Below, piece after piece: positions 15,268 through 20,244 of a DNA stretch of 20,244 bases. Source of the stretch: Porticoccus sp. GTDB lineage: Bacteria > Pseudomonadota > Gammaproteobacteria > Pseudomonadales > Porticoccaceae. Under the pieces are notes generated by a model, which made no database searches, was not told the DNA's origin, and was given only the letters and a program-made list of their open reading frames with translations. Position numbers and translations under genes: made by a program. Position 1 is the first letter of the stretch; every line of letters begins with the position of its first letter. The stretch covers positions 1-20,244 of the forward strand of contig JALQUJ010000102.1 in NCBI GenBank assembly GCA_023263825.1, written 5' to 3'.

Positions 15268-15295
15268 TTGACAGTTGCTTGTTCCCAGTTATTAT
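15268..15295 (+). promoter_or_regulatory. Strong sigma-70 promoter for the second small transcript
   Basis: Perfect TTGACA (15268-15273), 16-nt spacer, then TATTAT (15290-15295, 5 of 6). It begins 16 nt after the previous terminator ends, so it starts an independent transcript at about 15302. Confidence 0.65.
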
Positions 15296-15301
15296 GGGGT
15301 T

Positions 15302-15530
15302 AGAAGCTGTTTTAGGGGAAATTCTTTTAGGGGGAACGCCTTCAAAGCATACGCTTTCAACAAACTGTATTTAAAAATACTAGCGCCATTTGTTACTCCA
15401 AAACTATTTATTCTTACAAGAATAGTGACTCAGTATTCAAAATGTCTCAGGCATACGAAAATGTTTGGGAGCGCAATCACTACCCCTCAGGTATTTAGAC
15501 CTCATCAATTAACATTGATGGGGTTTTTGC
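15302..15530 (+). ncRNA. Putative second structured RNA (about 230 nt), unknown class
   Basis: The stretch between a near-consensus promoter and an intrinsic terminator shows several local stems: AAAGC/GCTTT, and AACAAA/TTTGTT (15359-15364/15389-15394) enclosing GTATT/AATAC (15367-15371/15376-15380). CTATT/AATAG (15404-15408/15421-15425) encloses a TTCTTACAAG loop region. Near the 5' end a TTTTAGGGG motif is repeated directly (15311 and 15326). It does not match 6S, tmRNA, RNase P, SRP RNA or riboswitch consensus that I know. It also contains an 18-codon ORF (15442-15498, MSQAYENVWERNHYPSGI) that stops just before the terminator, so an attenuating leader or small-protein mRNA is an alternative. 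It lies 127 nt before the HNH gene. Also within 15018-15656 is a 130-codon frame that I reject as a protein gene. Confidence 0.45.
15500..15528 (+). terminator. Intrinsic terminator of the second small transcript
   Basis: CCTCATCAAT (15500-15509) pairs with ATTGATGGGG (15514-15523) over ten positions with one G-T wobble and a TAAC loop, followed by T5 and, after GC, T4. It lies between the promoter at 15268 and the HNH gene, so it would also attenuate read-through into that gene. Confidence 0.88.
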
Positions 15531-15656
15531 TTTTCTGGGGCATCTGTTTTTCAAGATTATCTTTCCGGTGTTTATGTTGTCTAACGAGTAGTTGTATCCA
15601 ATTTATTCTTTTAAGACAGGTTACCGATATGAAGACATGTACTGGGGTAGAAAGCC

Positions 15657-16217
15657 ATGCAGCCTAGAATTCTACGTCTGAATACGGCAGGCCAGCCCAT
15701 TGAATGGTTGGACTGGCAGGATGCTGTCTGTTTGTATGCCCGAGAGATTGTAGCTTGGACCCTGGGTGATGAAGTTAAAAGGGTGAAGGGCGGTTATTCC
15801 AGAGCTGATGGAGTTCAATCGCAGGTAATTTTACCTAGTATTATTGCATGTAGTGGTGAACACCTTGCGAGGCCAAGAAGAAATTATCCCCTAAGTAATC
15901 CGGCGTTGTTTGCTCGTGATGGCTACTTGTGTATGTACTGTGCGAAAGAATTTCCATCATCGTTATTAACTCGTGACCATATTGTTCCAACTTCCAGGGG
16001 CGGGAGTGATAGGTGGGAAAATGTTGTGGCAGCTTGTCGTCGCTGTAACCAATATAAGTCTAATTTTTTGCTTGAAGAAATTAGAATGGATTTAGTCGCT
16101 TTACCGTATCGACCAAATAATGCGGAATATTTAGCACTGATTAATTCTCGGCGTATATTAGATGACCAAATGGAGTTTTTGCGCAGTCAATTTTCCAAAA
16201 ATTCTCGCTTATTATAA
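15657..16217 (+). CDS. HNH endonuclease family protein
   Basis: A 186-residue protein with a complete HNH zinc-finger nuclease module in its second half. It has the knuckle Cys92-x2-Cys95 (GYLCMYCAKEF), the catalytic region TRDHIVPTSRGG (105-116, Asp107-His108), the central Asn in RWENVVAAC (119-127) and the second knuckle Cys127-x2-Cys130 with NQYKSN. The N-terminal 80 residues (LNTAGQPIEWLDWQDAVCLYARE...) are a conserved domain usual for this proteobacterial housekeeping-type family, distinct from homing or colicin HNH enzymes. No intron, toxin, methylase or phage gene is nearby, so its biological target is unknown. The ribosome site is weak (GGGGTAGAAAG before the ATG). It converges on the SNF transporter with 40 nt between. 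Confidence 0.88.
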   Translation: MQPRILRLNTAGQPIEWLDWQDAVCLYAREIVAWTLGDEVKRVKGGYSRADGVQSQVILPSIIACSGEHLARPRRNYPLSNPALFARDGYLCMYCAKEFPSSLLTRDHIVPTSRGGSDRWENVVAACRRCNQYKSNFLLEEIRMDLVALPYRPNNAEYLALINSRRILDDQMEFLRSQFSKNSRLL

Positions 16218-16257
16218 TTACCAATCGTGTGCTAGTTTAAGCTTTAACCGTAGTTTT

Positions 16258-17613
16258 TTAATGGTTAATAATCGTTTGAGCAAGCATGATCAATATAAGC
16301 AGTGGACAGCAGTAACGTACATAGCCTGGCCATACTTTCCAAAAGAGTGATACTTCTATTCGGGGGTGGCCATTGCGAATTTCACTAAGAATTTGATCAC
16401 GATGCCACACCCACGTAGCAAAGATACACATCATAAAGCCTAGCAGCGGTTGGCTATATTCTGTTGTTAAAGTAATAACCAAACCAAATAATGGATCAAA
16501 ATTCATAATAATAAATGAGCTAATTACAAAGGTTATTGTGCCTATTAGCCAAGCTGCTTTGTGTCGATGAAGATTATGGTTTTCTATGGCGTAGGAAACG
16601 GGGACTTCCAGCATTGAGATGGAAGATGTCAGTGCTGCAATGGTCATGAGGCTAAAGAAAACCAAGCTAATCACAAGCCCGGCAGCCTCCATTCCTTGAA
16701 AAAGAGAAGGCAGGGTTTGGAATATTAAGTCTGGTCCGGCCATCAAATGCCCGGTTTCATTGTATATGGTTAAACCTTTCTGTTGCGCCACGAATATTGC
16801 TGGTATTACTAGTAACCCGGCAAGAAAGGCAATAGATGAATCCACCAATGTAACAATAGCTCCCATGGTTGTCAGGTTCTCGTTTGGGCTTAGATAAGAG
16901 CCATAGATCAACATTGTGCCCACACCCAGAGACAGTGAAAAAAAGGCCTGCCCTAGAGCACTGGCAATTAATTTTGGATCACTGATTTGGTTAAAATCGG
17001 GTATCAGATACAGCTTAAGTCCTTCTAGGGCACCTTCTTGTAACATGACATAAATAATGAGTGCCATCATAAGCGCCAACATAGATGGCATTAAACGACA
17101 TGACCATTTCTCTATGCCTTGCTCAACTCCAGCTCTTATAACTATGGTTGTAAGTGCTATAAATAATCCACTAAACAGTAAATTTCTTGATCGACTAAAT
17201 TCCGTAAGCCAGGTAGAAGTAGATGTAAGGCCCACTGTTGTTGATAGTGGTTCAAGTAAGTAAGCAAGCATCCAGCCTGCCACAATACCGTAAAAGCTTA
17301 AAATCAGGGTGGCAGTTGTAATGGCATAAAACCCAGTTAGCCTACCTATATTTTTTGATATTTTTCCATTGGAAATTTTTTGCAGTGCATTGGCCATATT
17401 GGATTTTGCATGGCGCCCAATAATCAGCTCAGCCATAAGTGCAGGGTAAGCAAGGCAAAATGCTAAAACGAAGTAGATGAGAACAAAGGCTCCGCCACCA
17501 TTTTCTGCAGCATTGGTTGGAAACCCCCAGATATTGCCTAACCCCACAGCGGACCCCGATGCTGCCAATATAAAGCCGGATTTAGATGAAAATTGTCCGC
17601 GGGTTGAAGCCAT
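16258..17613 (-). CDS. SNF-family sodium-dependent transporter (amino acid/neurotransmitter type)
   Basis: A 451-residue inner-membrane symporter of the neurotransmitter:sodium symporter family. The N-terminus (FSSKSGFILAASGSAVGLGNIWGFP) carries the unwound first helix G-S-A-V-G-L-G-N that binds sodium and substrate. A-E-N-G-G-G-A-F-V-L-I-Y follows, then YPALMAELIIGRHA, and about 11 further hydrophobic segments. Length and topology fit bacterial members such as MhsT/TnaT (about 450 residues, 11-12 helices). The substrate, likely an amino acid, cannot be assigned. The ATG at 17613 lies inside a long inverted repeat that could hide it. The neighbouring oxidoreductase gene on the same strand is 111 nt upstream. 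Confidence 0.93.
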   Translation of the reverse strand: MASTRGQFSSKSGFILAASGSAVGLGNIWGFPTNAAENGGGAFVLIYFVLAFCLAYPALMAELIIGRHAKSNMANALQKISNGKISKNIGRLTGFYAITTATLILSFYGIVAGWMLAYLLEPLSTTVGLTSTSTWLTEFSRSRNLLFSGLFIALTTIVIRAGVEQGIEKWSCRLMPSMLALMMALIIYVMLQEGALEGLKLYLIPDFNQISDPKLIASALGQAFFSLSLGVGTMLIYGSYLSPNENLTTMGAIVTLVDSSIAFLAGLLVIPAIFVAQQKGLTIYNETGHLMAGPDLIFQTLPSLFQGMEAAGLVISLVFFSLMTIAALTSSISMLEVPVSYAIENHNLHRHKAAWLIGTITFVISSFIIMNFDPLFGLVITLTTEYSQPLLGFMMCIFATWVWHRDQILSEIRNGHPRIEVSLFWKVWPGYVRYCCPLLILIMLAQTIINH

Positions 17614-17664
17614 AGCCCTGATTCCTGCGATTAGTTCTGTTTCTATGACGGTATCAGGGCTATG
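17611..17664 (-). promoter_or_regulatory. Long inverted repeat that includes the SNF transporter start codon
   Basis: On the mRNA (minus) strand, CATAGCCCTGAT (17664-17653) pairs perfectly over 12 bp with ATCAGGGCTATG (17622-17611), whose last three bases are the ATG start codon. The 30-nt loop ends in GCAGGA, the only plausible Shine-Dalgarno (9 nt from the ATG). The fold would bury the start codon and crowd the ribosome site, suggesting translational control; a DNA operator is the alternative. Confidence 0.6.
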
Positions 17665-17724
17665 TTACTGTTTTTGAAAACGATAGAGAATAAATTAACA
17701 AGGTAGTGTTTTATAGTAAGTATT

Positions 17725-18735
17725 TTAAAGTGTATTTTTAAGTACGATTTTTCCAGTATGGCCAAAAGTTTCCATAAGTTTATGGGCTTTTATGGCTTCA
17801 GATAAGGGTAATATTGAATCGACTACGGGGACTATTTTTTTCTCGTTTAGAAAATTCAACATGGCACCAAATTCTGCATTACTCCCCATCGTTGTTCCCT
17901 GAATACGTGTGTGATTAAAGAAGAGTTTGCCCATTGAAAGTCCTTTGCTGGCATTTCCCAGAGTAGCACCAAAAAAGACATATCGCCCGGCAGGTAATAG
18001 CGTGTCCAGAATGCTGTTTAGGGCGTCGCCTCCTGCGCTATCAATAACGGCGTTGAATCCGCCTGAGAGTGTTTTTAGCTTTTTATAACACTCGGGATCT
18101 TTGTAATTTTCACCTGCATTTACACCTAGTAATTTGGCGGCATCAATTTTTTCCTTACTGCTGCTGGTGACATAAACTTCTGCCCCCAAGTTTAGGCACC
18201 ATAAAATGGCAAAAGTGGAAACACCACTACCTGCGCCTGTAACTAAGACCTTATCGCCCAGCGAAACATCCGCATGGGTAACGACTGATCGCCAAGCTGT
18301 TAGCCCAGCAAGAGGGACTGCTGCAGCTTGTTCCCAGCTTAAATGCTTGGGTTTTGGGTAAACATCTGTTGCCGGAGTACAGATATATTCGGCAAAAGTT
18401 CCTTGGTCTGGCATCCCAAGTACTCTAAAGTTTGGCCCATAACGCGCCTCACTCTCACCCCAGTCTCTTGCAGGGTAAAGCACGACCTCTTGGCCAATTA
18501 AATTAGGATCTACACCACTTCCAACTTCTTCTATGATGCCGGCACCATCAGATCCAGCAATACAGGGTAATTCCATGCCTGGATATTTGCCCAGAGTGAT
18601 CCAGTAGTCACGCCGATTCAAAGCGGATGTTTGCAAGCAGATTCTTACCTCTCCAGGTTTTGGTTGAGGTGTGTCGACTTCCAGTATTTGTAAATGTTCA
18701 GGACCTTTAGGTTCTGTTAATACGACAGCTTTCAT
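17725..18735 (-). CDS. Zinc-less MDR-family oxidoreductase (quinone oxidoreductase-like, NAD(P)H dependent)
   Basis: A 336-residue medium-chain dehydrogenase/reductase. The N-terminal GroES-like domain carries LNRRDYWITLGKYPG (39-53), PCIAGSDGAG (57-66) and QGTFAEY (111-117). The Rossmann fold has DKVLVTGAGSGV (161-172) for NAD(P)H. The four-cysteine structural-zinc loop of alcohol dehydrogenases is absent, and the catalytic zinc cysteine is replaced (LNRRD), so it groups with the quinone-oxidoreductase/YogA-like zinc-less branch despite the frequent label of zinc-binding dehydrogenase. The substrate is unknown. A good ribosome site (CGGAG, about 9 nt upstream) precedes the ATG. The 218 nt between this gene and the stress-protein gene hold only a 6-bp ATTGAA/TTCAAT inverted repeat and no clear promoter. 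Confidence 0.88.
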   Translation of the reverse strand: MKAVVLTEPKGPEHLQILEVDTPQPKPGEVRICLQTSALNRRDYWITLGKYPGMELPCIAGSDGAGIIEEVGSGVDPNLIGQEVVLYPARDWGESEARYGPNFRVLGMPDQGTFAEYICTPATDVYPKPKHLSWEQAAAVPLAGLTAWRSVVTHADVSLGDKVLVTGAGSGVSTFAILWCLNLGAEVYVTSSSKEKIDAAKLLGVNAGENYKDPECYKKLKTLSGGFNAVIDSAGGDALNSILDTLLPAGRYVFFGATLGNASKGLSMGKLFFNHTRIQGTTMGSNAEFGAMLNFLNEKKIVPVVDSILPLSEAIKAHKLMETFGHTGKIVLKNTL

Positions 18736-18953
18736 TGTTCGAGTCTCCGGGTTCTTTAATTACCACATCAGAAATATTACGTTGAAACTACTTGCTAAAA
18801 GTAAACCTACTTGTGATGACTGCAAATTACTAGTTGACCAAAGTCTATGGTTGTTAATTGATTTTTTGGCGCCATATTGAATATCAAGGTTTCAATGGCT
18901 ATTCTTTTAGTTAATTGGCTCGTTTATTAATGACTTAAAGAACAAGGTTTATT

Positions 18954-19388
18954 ATGTATAAAAATATCTTGGTACCTACTGATTTAGCAGATAAGAGCGA
19001 AAATTCAATTTGGACAGCATAAGAGCTTGCCTCACAAAAATCAGGACATATTAAACTATTACATGTTGTTGAGAAAATGGGTGGTGAACCCGATGGAGAA
19101 ACAGAAGGTTTTTATTCGAGGTTGGGAGAGGAGGCAAGTCAGAAATTGACCGACTGGCAGCAAAAGTTTCAAGCAGAGTACCCTCAAACACTTGTAAATA
19201 AAACAATTTTGGTCGGTAAGAGAGCGCAAGAGATTCTTGGTTTTTGCCAGGAAAAAGAAATTGATCTGATTGTGATGACGTCACGTACTTTCAATGTAGA
19301 TGGTAATAATAAAGAGATATCTGGGGTGGGCACTTTAAGCCATAAAATTGCCCTTTTTTCACCAGTTTCTGTACTTGTTGTTCGTTAG
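18954..19388 (+). pseudogene. Universal stress protein (UspA family), interrupted by an in-frame TAA
   Basis: Read through one stop, the frame gives a nearly complete USP of about 144 residues: MYKNILVPTDLADKSENSIW at the start, the LLHVVE strand after the first helix, EKEIDLIVMTS, then the nucleotide-loop region GVGTLSHKI and the classic C-terminal strand SPVSVLVVR. Codon 23 is TAA (19020-19022), in the first helix where most members have a residue such as Arg, Lys or Glu. Everything else is in one frame with no other lesion, so the damage is recent, a sequencing error, or suppressed. ACAAGG precedes the ATG. Restart at ATG 19077 would lose the first strand and is unlikely to give a working fold. 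Confidence 0.85.
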
Positions 19389-19407
19389 AGTTCACTGCAA
19401 AAATGAT

Positions 19408-19442
19408 CCAGTTTAACGGGAGTAAAACCGCTGGAATTTTTT
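19408..19442 (+). terminator. Weak intrinsic terminator after the stress-protein gene
   Basis: CCAG (19408-19411) and CGG (19417-19419) pair with CCG-CTGG (19428-19434), leaving TTTAA bulged, and A-A-T6 follows. It lies 20 nt past the USP stop. The bulge makes it a modest candidate. Confidence 0.4.
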
Positions 19443-20244
19443 ATAGAATTATTGGTCTCAGTGAAACTTGTTGATACGTTAGCTACCATTTTTTTGATAT
19501 TAAGAAAGCTAAAGAGCTATTGAATGTTTGGCAGGTAAAAAATTAATTACAAAAAAAGACAATAAATAGTAATCGTTAGGAGTAATTACTTATGCTGAAG
19601 GTAAGACAGTTTTTAGTCTTGGTATTCATGGTTTGTTTTATGTCTTTTCCCATTTACAGATTTTGAGTGGTCGACTAACCCTGATTTACTCAAAGAACGG
19701 TTCCCGGATGAAGTTTTAGTTTTGGACGTGCTTCTTTTAGAATTCTGCTTCCGTTTCTTTTCCATCTTTTTCCCTGTATTAATATTGATGTTCTTATTTA
19801 GGCTAAAAGCTCAAATCGGATCATTCGTTTCATTTTTGGTAGTCCATACATTATTGGAAACCGGACATACTTTATTCGTATCCCTGTTATTCTTCAAAAG
19901 TTGTTTGTTACTACGGTTGTTAAGACACTGCTGGGTTTGATACAACATGGTGGGGTTACATGACCCTATCAACTGGTTGTACCTAGACGCTTTATTTCAT
20001 GTAATTTGAACCCCAGATCCTTTTTGAGTTTTCGACTGACTAGTTGAATGGTTACTCGAAGTTTTAGGGCAAAAACTATTTTCAAATTTCTTCGATTGGC
20101 TATTCCCTCTACTTTTCCTGCCTGAGTTTTTGCTGATTCATCTTGAGTGTTTTGATTTCCGTTGTGCACTGGTTTGTTTCGAAGAAATCACTGATTGGAT
20201 CCATGCTGTATCGTTACTATTCACCCCAATATTTGTTGCCCCTG
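19443..20244. other. About 800 nt without an intact recognisable gene (probable decayed coding DNA)
   Basis: Besides the short ORF at 19592, nothing here matches a family I know. On the + strand, the frame open from 19617 reaches the window end with TGA as its only stop codon (19938, 20007, 20025, 20037) and reads as a Leu/Phe-rich membrane-like protein. On the - strand, an overlapping frame from the window edge to 19613 also has only TGA stops until its final TAA and reads as a Ser/Lys/Asn-rich protein. At most one can be real. A perfect 10-bp inverted repeat, ATTTCTTCGA/TCGAAGAAAT, lies at 20086-20095/20179-20188. The region continues past the window edge. Confidence 0.4.
19592..19666 (+). 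CDS. Short hydrophobic ORF resembling a signal peptide (possible remnant of a frameshifted gene)
   Basis: A 24-codon ORF with a good ribosome site (TAGGAG, 19577-19582, 9 nt before ATG). Its product, MLKVRQFLVLVFMVCFMSFP followed by IYRF, has a basic start and a hydrophobic core like a signal peptide, then stops at TGA. A +1 shift near the end would join it to a frame continuing DFEWSTNPDLLKERFPDE, so it may be the 5' end of a broken exported-protein gene. I do not recognise the continuation. Confidence 0.3.
   Translation: MLKVRQFLVLVFMVCFMSFPIYRF

Noticed and set aside
15302..15530. Second transcript as 6S RNA, tmRNA, SRP RNA or a cobalamin/SAM riboswitch
   Set aside because: No matching conserved blocks, no pairing of the 5' and 3' ends, and no alanyl-tRNA-like end; only local stems are visible.
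15275..15667. 130-codon + strand frame across the region between the sponge RNA and the HNH gene
   Set aside because: It starts inside the promoter spacer, runs through a strong terminator, has a Cys/Phe/Leu/Ser-rich unlikely composition, no ribosome site, and overlaps the HNH start. The RNA interpretation fits better.
15657..16217. HNH gene as part of a defence, intron or toxin system
   Set aside because: No methylase, helicase partner, immunity gene, intron structure or phage gene is adjacent; the N-terminal domain fits the widespread housekeeping-type HNH family.
19613..19765. 50-residue Lys/Ser-rich - strand ORF (starts MEKKRKQNSK)
   Set aside because: It lies opposite a pyrimidine-rich stretch that yields Lys/Ser/Asn-rich translations automatically; AGGGA precedes it but no family or context supports it.
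19969..20169. 66-residue - strand ORF with a mixed, protein-like composition
   Set aside because: No ribosome site, preceded by in-frame stops, no recognisable family, and in competition with stop-poor frames on both strands.
20205..20242. Apparent ammonium-transporter-like start (GVNSNDTAWI) on the - strand at the window edge
   Set aside because: The similarity covers about ten residues and then stops; the following sequence is polar, not a membrane helix.

Overview
The window looks like a piece of a gammaproteobacterial chromosome, probably a marine or aquatic relative of Cellvibrionales/Pseudomonadales. Supporting signs are the xseB-ispA-dxs cluster, class I fumarase, SbcB, DinG, a stand-alone 335-residue PyrB and, most tellingly, a Gac/Rsm-type regulatory RNA. 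Nearly all of it is core housekeeping DNA. I see no prophage, insertion sequence, CRISPR array, tRNA or rRNA. All identifications come from reading the sequence and remembered family motifs; no search was run.

Layout, left to right. (1) 1-5443, + strand: the 3' part of groL, a six-helix PuuD-like membrane protein, a membrane-anchored coiled-coil protein, class I fumarase, and a truncated OmpA C-terminal domain with its own promoter and terminator. Strong intrinsic terminators follow groL, the PuuD-like gene, fumarase and the OmpA fragment, so most of these genes are separate transcription units. (2) 5517-11676, + strand: sbcB (exonuclease I), pyrB (GTG start), a PlsC-like acyltransferase, and a dinG-type iron-sulfur helicase that overlaps the acyltransferase by 8 nt. 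(3) 11752-14951, - strand: dxs, ispA and xseB, transcribed xseB-ispA-dxs. This joins the first isoprenoid step, farnesyl diphosphate synthesis and the exonuclease VII small subunit. (4) 15018-15656: no convincing protein gene, but the most informative non-coding stretch. It has an 18-bp GacA/UvrY/LetA-type palindrome, then a GGA-rich hairpin RNA with a terminator (an RsmY/RsmZ/CsrB-like CsrA sponge), then a second promoter-to-terminator unit of about 230 nt of unknown function. (5) 15657-18735: a small HNH endonuclease (+), then an SNF-family sodium-coupled transporter and a zinc-less MDR oxidoreductase (both -). (6) 18954-20244: a universal stress protein gene broken by one in-frame TAA, then about 850 nt with no intact recognisable gene.

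The best candidate for something undescribed is the tandem RNA locus at 15041-15530. The first RNA is a confident new member of a known class. The second is unassigned. Other points worth checking are a start-codon hairpin on the SNF transporter, a three-way-junction-like leader before the PuuD-like gene, the orphan OmpA fragment, and the stop-poor tail whose in-frame stops are all TGA.
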